A stretch of 64,000 bases of DNA from MFD04716-140 sp963703125 (GTDB lineage: Bacteria; Bacteroidota; Bacteroidia; Flavobacteriales; Flavobacteriaceae): the NCBI GenBank assembly GCA_963703125.1, contig OY969790.1, positions 496,001-560,000 on the forward strand. Reading direction: 5' to 3'. The first letter of the stretch is position 1. Each line of letters opens with the position of its first letter. This document shows positions 36,702-45,316 of this stretch, in pieces. The translations under genes were made by a program, and so were the position numbers. A model generated the notes under the pieces. It saw only the letters and a program-made list of their open reading frames with translations. It was not told where the DNA came from and made no database searches.

Positions 36702-37841
36702 TTGAAAAATCTTTTTTACATATTATTATTTGGGGTCTCGGTGCTACAAGCCCAAACCGCATTGTACAACTCCGGCAACCTTCGTATTCACGATCAGGGG
36801 CAAATGGGGTTTCATACCAATTTAATCAATGAGGCCGCTTTTGACGAAAATTTGGGGTTGGTGGGGTTTTACGGCAACACCGTTTTAACGGTTTCCGGAA
36901 CCTTTGTCCCCCTATTTTATGATGTGGAAATTGCCAATACCCAATTGGTATCCCTACTTACGGGCATTGACAATGCAAACAACACCAATTTTATTTTGGG
37001 TGATATGGCCACTCCCCGCAATCAACCCAATGTATTTTACAATTTTCTACAGGATGCCTTTTATGTTGGGGAGACCAATGTTTCAAAAGTTGATGGCTAT
37101 GTGGGCATTACGAATCAGGCTAATTTTACCTTCCCAATTGGGGACAATGTGGAATTGCGGCCCTTGATAGTAAATTCCACAGGGGCAAACCCTTTGGCAA
37201 AATGTGCCTATTTTTTTGAAGATCCCAATAGTCCGTCAACATTTGTCGGTTTTGACACCACTCGAAAACCTCCGAGCATGGGCGACATTAGCACCGTAGA
37301 ATTCTGGCGTTTGGAGGGTTCGGTACCTTCCACCATAAGCATCAGTTGGAACGAACGTAGTAATATGGCCGCTTTGACCGATGATCCCACAACCCTTATT
37401 CCCGTGGGCTGGAGCAAATCGGCCAACCGCTGGGAAAGTCTCGGCGGTTCTGCGGTCGGGGACCTCACACAGGGATTTGCGACCTCGGCAACTTTTGTAC
37501 CCGATGATTTTGAGATCATCACCTTTGGGAACATCGGTGTTCCTGAGGAGCTTCTCACCCTGGAGAATTATTTGATCACACCTAATGGGGATGGCGCGAA
37601 CGATTTTTTAAGAATTCCGGAGCTGGAACAATCTCCCAACAATGTCTTGAGGATCTATGATCGTTACGGGTTAAAAGTTTTCGAAAAGAAAAATTACCAG
37701 GATGAATTTAATGGCTTTTCGAACATTGATAATTTTGTAATCGAACGCGAAAAAGGACTTCCCATTGGCGTTTATTTCTACATCGTAACTATGGAGGATC
37801 TGGAGCTTAATTTTCAGGGATTCCTGTATTTAGCGAGATAA
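36702..37841 (+). CDS. T9SS type-B sorting-domain protein (gliding motility-associated C-terminal domain), copy 1
   Basis: 379 residues with a TTG start immediately after the fibre stop codon. It is required to include the signal peptide (LFYILLFGVSVLQAQ). The middle part is a conserved domain (MGFHTNLINEAAFDENLG; LRPLIV; KCAYFFEDPNSPSTF) shared with the protein at 46443-47627. The C-terminal about 90 residues (ITPNGDGANDFLRI, RIYDRYGLKVFE, YFYIV) are the T9SS type-B C-terminal domain, which targets proteins across the outer membrane. It is a candidate surface partner or anchor for the fibre. Confidence 0.9.
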   Translation: MKNLFYILLFGVSVLQAQTALYNSGNLRIHDQGQMGFHTNLINEAAFDENLGLVGFYGNTVLTVSGTFVPLFYDVEIANTQLVSLLTGIDNANNTNFILGDMATPRNQPNVFYNFLQDAFYVGETNVSKVDGYVGITNQANFTFPIGDNVELRPLIVNSTGANPLAKCAYFFEDPNSPSTFVGFDTTRKPPSMGDISTVEFWRLEGSVPSTISISWNERSNMAALTDDPTTLIPVGWSKSANRWESLGGSAVGDLTQGFATSATFVPDDFEIITFGNIGVPEELLTLENYLITPNGDGANDFLRIPELEQSPNNVLRIYDRYGLKVFEKKNYQDEFNGFSNIDNFVIEREKGLPIGVYFYIVTMEDLELNFQGFLYLAR

Positions 37842-38007
37842 TACCTACAAATACTTGGTCGTTAAAGTGCCTTATTTTACGGCAACTAACGGACAAGATA
37901 CATTTCACCACACACAAGGCCCAATTCACAACATTTAATACCTGTTGTCCAAGTTGTGCCCTAATTTTACGGGTCATATAAGATAGTGTTACCAAATCTA
38001 ATTGACC
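37842..38007 (+). promoter_or_regulatory. Intergenic region between modules 1 and 2 with imperfect repeats
   Basis: 166 bp with no gene. An imperfect direct repeat, GTGCCTTATTTTACGG (37867-37882) and GTGCCCTAATTTTACGG (37956-37972), and the inverted pair GGACAA / TTGTCC lie before the collagen gene. No -33/-7 pair was recognised; the region may hold a promoter for module 2. Confidence 0.3.
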
Positions 38008-41000
38008 ATGACCTTAAAAAAAATAGGGCTATTACTACTTCTTTTCGTAAGTGCAAATTTTGTGAATGCACAATTAAAAGTTGGTGAAAATCCTAACACA
38101 ATCGACCCGGCTTCCATCGTTGAAATGGAGAGTACTTCAAAAGCACTGGTCCTAACAAGAGTTACTACTTCCCAAATGCAGAATATTGTACCTCTTAGAG
38201 GGGCAATGGTCTACAATACGGATACCAAGTGTATTCATTATTATAATGGATCCCAATGGAACAATCTTTGTCAAAATACAGGTAGTGGTGCTTTTTCGTT
38301 TGTTAACAATGGGAACGGAACCTTTACAATCAATTATTCCGACGGAACATCATTTACTTCACAAAACTTAACTGGTCCGCAAGGACCCACCGGTCCAAAA
38401 GGAGCAACAGGAAATAACGGAACGAATGGCGCAACCGGTGCCAAAGGCGATACCGGTGCAACAGGTTCAACAGGAGCAACGGGTGCAGCAGGTGCAAATG
38501 GAACAAACGGATTGGATGGTGCCACTGGTGCAACAGGCGCTAAAGGTGATACGGGTGCCACAGGTGCTGCTGGAACGAACGGAACCAACGGATTGGATGG
38601 TGCCACCGGTGCTACGGGTGCCGCAGGTATAAACGGAACCAACGGAATCGATGGTGCCACTGGAGCGACAGGTGCAAAAGGCGATACCGGTGCTACGGGT
38701 GCCGCAGGTACGAATGGAACCAACGGTGTCGATGGTGCAACAGGTGCAACGGGCGCTAAAGGTGATACAGGCGCAACGGGTACTACCGGAGCCAAAGGCG
38801 ACACAGGTGCTACTGGAGCAACGGGTGCTGCTGGAACGAACGGAACTAACGGAGTCGATGGTGCAACGGGTGCTACCGGAGCAAAAGGTGATACAGGTGC
38901 CACTGGAGCAGATGGTACGAACGGAATTAACGGAATCGATGGTGCAACAGGTGCTACTGGTGCAACTGGCGCAAAAGGTGATACCGGTACCACAGGTGCC
39001 GCAGGTACGAACGGAACCAACGGAATCGACGGTGCCACGGGAGCAACGGGTGCCACAGGTGCTGCTGGAACGAACGGAACCAACGGATTGGATGGTGCCA
39101 CTGGAGCGACAGGTGCAAATGGCGCAACAGGTGCCAAAGGTGATACGGGAGCAACAGGTGCCGCAGGTACGAATGGAACTAACGGACTCGATGGTGCAAC
39201 AGGTGCTACCGGAGCAAAAGGTGATACCGGTGCTACGGGTGCCACAGGTACGAATGGAACGAACGGAACAAACGGAATTGATGGCGCAACTGGAGCTACC
39301 GGAGCCAAGGGCGATACAGGAGCAACCGGCGCAACGGGTGCCACAGGTACAAATGGAACAAACGGATTGGATGGTGCTACGGGTGCTACCGGAGCAAAAG
39401 GCGATACAGGCGCAACTGGCGCTACCGGACCGAAAGGAGATACGGGAGCAACGGGTGCCACTGGTACGAACGGAACCAACGGTGTCGATGGTGCAACAGG
39501 TGCCACAGGTGCCACAGGAGCTAAAGGTGATACGGGTGCAAAAGGTGATACGGGTGCAACTGGCGATACCGGTGCAACGGGTGCCGCTGGTACAAACGGA
39601 ACAAACGGAGTCGATGGTGCAACGGGTGCTACCGGTGCAACAGGTTCAACAGGAGCAACGGGTGCAACAGGTGCAGCAGGTACAAACGGAACCAACGGAA
39701 TCGATGGTGCTACCGGTGCCAAAGGCGATACAGGTGCAACAGGTGCTGCTGGTATAAATGGAACAAACGGTTTAGATGGTGCCACTGGAGCGACAGGTGC
39801 AAAAGGCGATACAGGTGCTACTGGAGCAACGGGTGCCGCTGGTACAAACGGAACTAACGGAGTCGATGGTGCAACGGGTGCTACCGGTGCAACAGGTTCA
39901 ACAGGAGCAACGGGTGCAACAGGTGCAGCAGGTACAAACGGAACCAACGGAATCGATGGTGCTACCGGTGCCAAAGGCGATACAGGTGCCACAGGTTCCG
40001 CAGGTATAAATGGAACAAACGGATTGGATGGTGCCACGGGTACTACGGGTGCAAAAGGTGATACGGGTGCAACTGGCGCAACTGGTGATACCGGTGCAAC
40101 AGGTGCTGCTGGTATAAATGGAACAAACGGTTTAGATGGTGCCACTGGAGCGACAGGTGCAAAAGGCGATACAGGTGCTACTGGAGCAACGGGTGCTGCT
40201 GGAACGAACGGAACTAACGGAGTCGATGGTGCAACGGGTGCTACCGGTGCAACAGGTTCAACAGGAGCAACGGGTGCAACAGGTGCAGCAGGTACAAATG
40301 GAACAAATGGTGTGGATGGTGCCACTGGAGCGACAGGTGTAAAAGGTGATACGGGTGCAACTGGCGCAACTGGCGATACCGGTGCAACAGGTGCCGCAGG
40401 TACGAACGGAACTAACGGAGTCGATGGTGCAACGGGTGCTACCGGTGCAACAGGTTCAACAGGAGCAACGGGTGCAACAGGTGCAGCAGGTACAAACGGA
40501 ACCAACGGAATCGATGGTGCTACCGGTGCCAAAGGCGATACAGGTGCAACGGGTGCCGCTGGTATAAATGGAACAAATGGTTTGGATGGTGCAACTGGCG
40601 CAACGGGTGCAAAAGGTGATACCGGTGCTACAGGTACGAATGGAACAAACGGAATTGATGGTGCAACAGGTGCCACTGGAGCCAAAGGCGATACAGGAGC
40701 GACAGGTGCAACGGGTGCAAAAGGAGATACAGGTGCAACGGGTGCCGCAGGTACGAACGGAACTAACGGAATCGATGGTGCAACGGGTGCGACAGGTGCG
40801 GCTGGTACAAATGGAACCAACGGATTGGATGGTGCCACGGGTGCTACAGGTGCCACAGGTGCCGCTGGTACAAATGGAACAAACGGAATTGATGGTGCAA
40901 CAGGTGCAACTGGCGCAACTGGCGCTAAAGGTGATACTGGCGCAACAGGTGCTACCGGAGCAAAAGGTGATACAGGTGCAACGGGTGCCGCTGGAACGAA

Positions 41001-43671
41001 TGGAACCAACGGTGTCGATGGTGCAACCGGAGCCAAAGGTGATACAGGTGCAACAGGTGCCGCAGGTATAAATGGAACCAACGGTGTCGATGGTGCTACG
41101 GGTGCAACTGGAGCCAAAGGTGATACCGGTGCCACAGGTGATACGGGTGCAACTGGAGCCAAAGGTGATACCGGTGCCACAGGTGATACGGGTGCTACGG
41201 GAGCCAAGGGTGATACCGGTGCCAAAGGTGATACAGGTTCAACGGGAGCAACAGGTGCCGCTGGAACGAACGGAACAAATGGTTTGGATGGCGTAACAGG
41301 TGCTACCGGGGCAAAAGGCGATACCGGTGCGACAGGTGCCAAGGGCGATACTGGTGCAACGGGTGCTGCTGGAACGAACGGAACAAATGGTTTGGATGGC
41401 GCAACAGGTGCTACCGGTGCCAAAGGTGATACAGGTGCAACGGGTGCCGCAGGTACAAATGGAACAAATGGTGTGGATGGTGCCACAGGCGCTAAAGGTG
41501 ATACAGGAGCAACAGGTGCTGCTGGTACAAATGGAACCAACGGAATCGATGGTGCAACGGGTGCTACCGGAGCAAAAGGCGATACCGGTGCAACGGGTGC
41601 AGCAGGTACAAATGGAACAAATGGTGTGGATGGTGCAACTGGAGCAACCGGCGCTAAAGGTGATACCGGTGCTACAGGTGCCGCAGGTACGAATGGAACG
41701 AACGGAACAAACGGAATTGATGGCGCAACTGGAGCTACCGGAGCCAAGGGCGATACAGGAGCAACCGGCGCAACGGGTGCCGCTGGTACGAACGGAACAA
41801 ATGGATCGGACGGTGCCACGGGAGCAACCGGTGCCAAAGGCGATACAGGTGCTACGGGTGCCGCTGGTACAAATGGAACTAACGGAGTCGATGGTGCCAC
41901 GGGAGCAACCGGTGCCAAAGGTGATACAGGTGCAACGGGAGCAACGGGTGCTGCTGGAACGAACGGAACCAACGGAATCGATGGTGCAACGGGCGCTAAA
42001 GGTGATACAGGCGCAACGGGTACTACAGGAGCCAAAGGCGATACAGGTGCTACGGGTGCCGCTGGTACAAATGGAACTAACGGAGTCGATGGTGCCACGG
42101 GAGCAACCGGTGCCAAAGGTGATACAGGTGCAACGGGAGCAACGGGTGCCGCTGGAACGAACGGAACCAACGGAATCGATGGTGCAACGGGCGCTAAAGG
42201 TGATACAGGCGCAACGGGTACTACAGGAGCCAAAGGCGATACAGGTGCAACCGGCGCAACGGGTGCCGCAGGTACAAATGGAACCGACGGAGTCGATGGT
42301 GCAACGGGTGCGACAGGTGCAAAAGGTGATACAGGTGCAACGGGAGCAACAGGTGCCGCTGGTGCAAATGGAACCAACGGATTGGATGGTGCCACGGGTG
42401 CTACAGGTGCCACAGGTGCTACAGGTACGAATGGAACCAACGGAATTGATGGTGCAACAGGTGCCACTGGAGCCAAAGGCGATACAGGAGCAACAGGTGC
42501 AACGGGTGCCAAAGGCGATACAGGAGCAACCGGCGCAACGGGTGCCGCAGGTACGAACGGAACAAACGGAGTCGATGGCGCAACAGGTGCTACCGGTGCA
42601 AAAGGCGATACAGGAGCAAAAGGTGATACAGGTGCTACGGGTGCGACCGGTGCCAAAGGCGATACAGGTGCAACGGGTGCAACAGGTGCCGCAGGTACGA
42701 ACGGAACCAACGGAGTCGATGGTGCAACGGGTGCAACCGGAGCCAAAGGTGATACCGGTGCCAAAGGTGATACAGGTGCAACGGGAGCAACAGGTGCCGC
42801 TGGTACGAACGGAACCAATGGAGTCGATGGCGCAACTGGAGCTACGGGTGCAAAAGGAGATACAGGTGTAACGGGTGCCGCAGGAACGAACGGAACTAAC
42901 GGACTCGATGGTGCAACAGGTGCTACCGGAGCAAAGGGCGATACCGGGGCCACAGGAACCGCTGGTACAAATGGAACAAATGGTACAAATGGGTTGGATG
43001 GTGCCACTGGGGCGACAGGTGCCACTGGAGCAACGGGTGCCGCTGGAACGAACGGAACAAACGGAATCGATGGTGCGACAGGTGCTACTGGCGCAACCGG
43101 AGCCAAAGGTGATACCGGTGCAACGGGTGCCACAGGTACGAACGGAACCAACGGAGTCGATGGTGCAACAGGTGCCACTGGTGCTACCGGAGCAACAGGC
43201 GATCCGGCAACAAATATCACAACCAACTTAGTCCAAAATACAAGTACGGGTGTAATAACCTATACCAATGAAATAAGTGCATCCCAAACTGCCAATACGG
43301 TTGGGGCTGAATCCAATAATGCTATTTCCGTGGGAGCCAATGGGGGTGCTTATTATGCAAGTCCAATAAAGGCATTCGGGAAAGTTTCCTCAACAGGTGC
43401 TTCCCTAAAATGTACGGCAGGTGTAACGGTTACCAGACTAAGTACGGGACGGTATAGGGTAAACTTACCTTCAGGGTTGGTTTCAGATGCCAATTACATA
43501 ATTCAACTTTCCCAACCTGGCCGAGGAGGTGCAGGAAACGATGACCCTGGAATTGCGTATGAAAACCAAACAACAAGCAGTTTCGAAGTCATTATCGGAG
43601 ATAATGACAATGGTGCCACCGACCGCGCACGATATGATTCAGAATTTATGTTTACCATTTTAGATCTTTGA
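38008..43671 (+). CDS. Giant collagen-like exported fibre protein (module 2)
   Basis: 1887 residues from ATG 38008 (MTLKKIGLLLLLFVSANFVN). After the signal peptide comes the shared N-terminal domain (KVGENPNTIDPASIVEMEST to YNGSQWNNLC). A Gly-X-Y region follows at about 123-1733. By coordinates that is 537 triplets with no interruption that I can see. It uses GATGAT, GAKGDTG, GAAGTNGTNG and G(L/I/V)DG units, with proline only at the very start and at rare GPK sites. K-G-D triplets recur. In bacterial collagens such Lys-Gly-Asp pairs give inter-chain salt bridges without hydroxyproline. A C-terminal head of about 150 residues (GRYRVNLPSG; FEVIIGDND) ends FMFTILDL. No T9SS domain is present. 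Confidence 0.9.
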   Translation: MTLKKIGLLLLLFVSANFVNAQLKVGENPNTIDPASIVEMESTSKALVLTRVTTSQMQNIVPLRGAMVYNTDTKCIHYYNGSQWNNLCQNTGSGAFSFVNNGNGTFTINYSDGTSFTSQNLTGPQGPTGPKGATGNNGTNGATGAKGDTGATGSTGATGAAGANGTNGLDGATGATGAKGDTGATGAAGTNGTNGLDGATGATGAAGINGTNGIDGATGATGAKGDTGATGAAGTNGTNGVDGATGATGAKGDTGATGTTGAKGDTGATGATGAAGTNGTNGVDGATGATGAKGDTGATGADGTNGINGIDGATGATGATGAKGDTGTTGAAGTNGTNGIDGATGATGATGAAGTNGTNGLDGATGATGANGATGAKGDTGATGAAGTNGTNGLDGATGATGAKGDTGATGATGTNGTNGTNGIDGATGATGAKGDTGATGATGATGTNGTNGLDGATGATGAKGDTGATGATGPKGDTGATGATGTNGTNGVDGATGATGATGAKGDTGAKGDTGATGDTGATGAAGTNGTNGVDGATGATGATGSTGATGATGAAGTNGTNGIDGATGAKGDTGATGAAGINGTNGLDGATGATGAKGDTGATGATGAAGTNGTNGVDGATGATGATGSTGATGATGAAGTNGTNGIDGATGAKGDTGATGSAGINGTNGLDGATGTTGAKGDTGATGATGDTGATGAAGINGTNGLDGATGATGAKGDTGATGATGAAGTNGTNGVDGATGATGATGSTGATGATGAAGTNGTNGVDGATGATGVKGDTGATGATGDTGATGAAGTNGTNGVDGATGATGATGSTGATGATGAAGTNGTNGIDGATGAKGDTGATGAAGINGTNGLDGATGATGAKGDTGATGTNGTNGIDGATGATGAKGDTGATGATGAKGDTGATGAAGTNGTNGIDGATGATGAAGTNGTNGLDGATGATGATGAAGTNGTNGIDGATGATGATGAKGDTGATGATGAKGDTGATGAAGTNGTNGVDGATGAKGDTGATGAAGINGTNGVDGATGATGAKGDTGATGDTGATGAKGDTGATGDTGATGAKGDTGAKGDTGSTGATGAAGTNGTNGLDGVTGATGAKGDTGATGAKGDTGATGAAGTNGTNGLDGATGATGAKGDTGATGAAGTNGTNGVDGATGAKGDTGATGAAGTNGTNGIDGATGATGAKGDTGATGAAGTNGTNGVDGATGATGAKGDTGATGAAGTNGTNGTNGIDGATGATGAKGDTGATGATGAAGTNGTNGSDGATGATGAKGDTGATGAAGTNGTNGVDGATGATGAKGDTGATGATGAAGTNGTNGIDGATGAKGDTGATGTTGAKGDTGATGAAGTNGTNGVDGATGATGAKGDTGATGATGAAGTNGTNGIDGATGAKGDTGATGTTGAKGDTGATGATGAAGTNGTDGVDGATGATGAKGDTGATGATGAAGANGTNGLDGATGATGATGATGTNGTNGIDGATGATGAKGDTGATGATGAKGDTGATGATGAAGTNGTNGVDGATGATGAKGDTGAKGDTGATGATGAKGDTGATGATGAAGTNGTNGVDGATGATGAKGDTGAKGDTGATGATGAAGTNGTNGVDGATGATGAKGDTGVTGAAGTNGTNGLDGATGATGAKGDTGATGTAGTNGTNGTNGLDGATGATGATGATGAAGTNGTNGIDGATGATGATGAKGDTGATGATGTNGTNGVDGATGATGATGATGDPATNITTNLVQNTSTGVITYTNEISASQTANTVGAESNNAISVGANGGAYYASPIKAFGKVSSTGASLKCTAGVTVTRLSTGRYRVNLPSGLVSDANYIIQLSQPGRGGAGNDDPGIAYENQTTSSFEVIIGDNDNGATDRARYDSEFMFTILDL
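38374..43206 (+). repeat. Collagen-like 9-bp-register repeat tract (about 537 G-X-Y triplets)
   Basis: Every ninth base begins a glycine codon, so the tract is a 4833-bp repeat in 9-base register. Longer units of about 140 bp recur almost unchanged from 39611, 39863, 40223 and 40421; the distances 252, 360 and 198 are all multiples of nine. The tract is visibly more G+C-rich than its surroundings. Confidence 0.9.
41839..42234 (+). repeat. Near-perfect 198-bp tandem duplication inside the collagen tract
   Basis: Bases 41839-42036 and 42037-42234 are the same apart from one difference that I can find (GCT versus GCC in an alanine codon). Each copy encodes 22 G-X-Y triplets. It looks like a very recent in-frame duplication. 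Confidence 0.85.
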
Positions 43672-43676
43672 TATAC

Positions 43677-45218
43677 ATGACAAAAATTAAATTAACTCTG
43701 ATCGGGGTACTTTGTTTTATAGGTGTGAATGCACAAATAGACCCAAACTTGATATTGGGCCTTACGCAAGCTACCACCACCCAAATGAATGCCATCGTGG
43801 GTTCTATAGAGGGATCCATGCTTTATAATACAACCGATAAGAAGGTATATATCTATAATGGTACAAACTGGGTACAAACCACCAATAGTAACTGGCTATT
43901 AAATGGCAACGTGGCGACTGCGGGATCCTTTTTAGGTTCTACGAATGATATCCTAATGGATATAAGATCAAATAATACCAGTATTCTGCAATTTGGGCGT
44001 AGACAAACCCTGGGTTTGGTTCAGGGTTATCCCGATTATACCGATAACGATCAATATATTACGTATGTAAAAGGAAACAGTGGAGTTTCTGCCCTACAAT
44101 TTCAAGCAGATGCCGCCAGTTTTTATAAACCTATGTTCTTTACGAACTCAGACGGAAATTTTAGGCTAAAGGGTAGCGCAGCAGGTACTGATTTCTTTGA
44201 AATAGGCTCTAAAGGCACAGCAAATAATGGCGAAGTAGAATTTATCATCGGGGATGATGGCGCAGAACCTTTTACATTCAAGCGCTATGATTATAGAGAT
44301 CAACTATTAAAGGAACTGATGCGCATTCAAGGGAGTTCCGATGCGCAGGATGCAAAACCACGTGTGGGTATTGCCACAAGTGCTTTGGCAAACTCTACGT
44401 TGCAGGTTAATGGGTCATTGTCCATGTCAACGATTACACCCACCGGCAATATAACCTTGGACGAAAGTCATTACACCGTAATAATCAATTCAAATCTAAG
44501 TGTGACGCTTCCTGCGGCCAATGGTGCTTCCGGCAGGATCTATGTGATCAAAAATACCACGAATTCTGCCAGGACCATAAGTACATATGTCAACAGTATA
44601 GGGGGTAATTCAACGCAAATAAGCGCCCAAAGTACATTATGGTTACAAAGTAATGGAAGTACTTGGAATTCCATCTCCTCAAATTCGGGTGCTTCAACAA
44701 TCGTTTCAACAGACGCCAATAACAGCATAAGTGTAGGCACTGATGGAGGAGCATACCTGAAAATAAATTATGGAGGTCGATGGACCAATACGAATACCTC
44801 GACCGACTTAAATGTGGACAATACGGTCGCCCCTATTTTTGGTGCTGAGAATTACAAGGATGATGGAAATAATCTATATGAAGTCAGTGGTAACACTTTG
44901 GTCGTAAAAGAAGCTGGTAGATATGACATAAGGGCCAATTTGTCACTTGAAGGAATAAATTCTTCTGGAACCGCGGAGCAGAGAACGAATGTAAATGCCC
45001 GATTGGCTATCAACGGTACGCCAATTGGTGCCATTGGCGCTTCAGGTTTTATACTTTTTTTAAGCGGCCATGACCATTCCAGTATTCATATGAATGAGAT
45101 TTTACAATTGAACGCCAATGATATAATAACCATTATTACGTACAGGGAAGCAAATTCCGGAACGGTGCGATTCAGCGGATCTGGAGAGTCTAGTTTTATG
45201 ATAAATAAATTAAGATAA
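43677..45218 (+). CDS. Exported fibre-head protein with a C1q/TNF-like C-terminal domain
   Basis: 513 residues from ATG 43677, 5 bases after the collagen gene. Signal peptide (LTLIGVLCFIGVNAQ), then a short form of the shared N-terminal domain (LGLTQATTTQMNAIVGSI; MLYNTTDKKVYIYNGTNWV). The centre has strand-rich sequence and NSTLQVNGSLS. The last 150 residues (NVDNTVAPIFGAENYKDDGN; EAGRYDIRANLSLEG; LNANDIITIITYR; SSFMINKL) have the strand order and closing FxxxKL-like strand of a C1q/TNF jelly roll. That fold is inferred from pattern only. No T9SS domain is present. Confidence 0.78.
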   Translation: MTKIKLTLIGVLCFIGVNAQIDPNLILGLTQATTTQMNAIVGSIEGSMLYNTTDKKVYIYNGTNWVQTTNSNWLLNGNVATAGSFLGSTNDILMDIRSNNTSILQFGRRQTLGLVQGYPDYTDNDQYITYVKGNSGVSALQFQADAASFYKPMFFTNSDGNFRLKGSAAGTDFFEIGSKGTANNGEVEFIIGDDGAEPFTFKRYDYRDQLLKELMRIQGSSDAQDAKPRVGIATSALANSTLQVNGSLSMSTITPTGNITLDESHYTVIINSNLSVTLPAANGASGRIYVIKNTTNSARTISTYVNSIGGNSTQISAQSTLWLQSNGSTWNSISSNSGASTIVSTDANNSISVGTDGGAYLKINYGGRWTNTNTSTDLNVDNTVAPIFGAENYKDDGNNLYEVSGNTLVVKEAGRYDIRANLSLEGINSSGTAEQRTNVNARLAINGTPIGAIGASGFILFLSGHDHSSIHMNEILQLNANDIITIITYREANSGTVRFSGSGESSFMINKLR

Positions 45219-45316
45219 ACGGGTTCAGAAAAAGGGTCGGTATTGGTTATAAATCGTACAATATCCTTCTTCCTAAATCCATTCCCATATCATTAAGGGA
45301 AGAAATCAACAAATAA

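Noticed and set aside
39611..40600. Repeats here as a CRISPR array
   Set aside because: Repeat spacing is in multiples of nine and the whole tract is coding in Gly-X-Y register; there are no unique spacers or cas genes.
38334..43226. A 1630-codon minus-strand reading frame (Pro/Val/Ala-rich) as a gene
   Set aside because: It mirrors the collagen codons, has no signal peptide or conserved domain, and ends exactly where the repeat ends; the plus strand has the signal peptide, shared N-terminal domain and a head domain.
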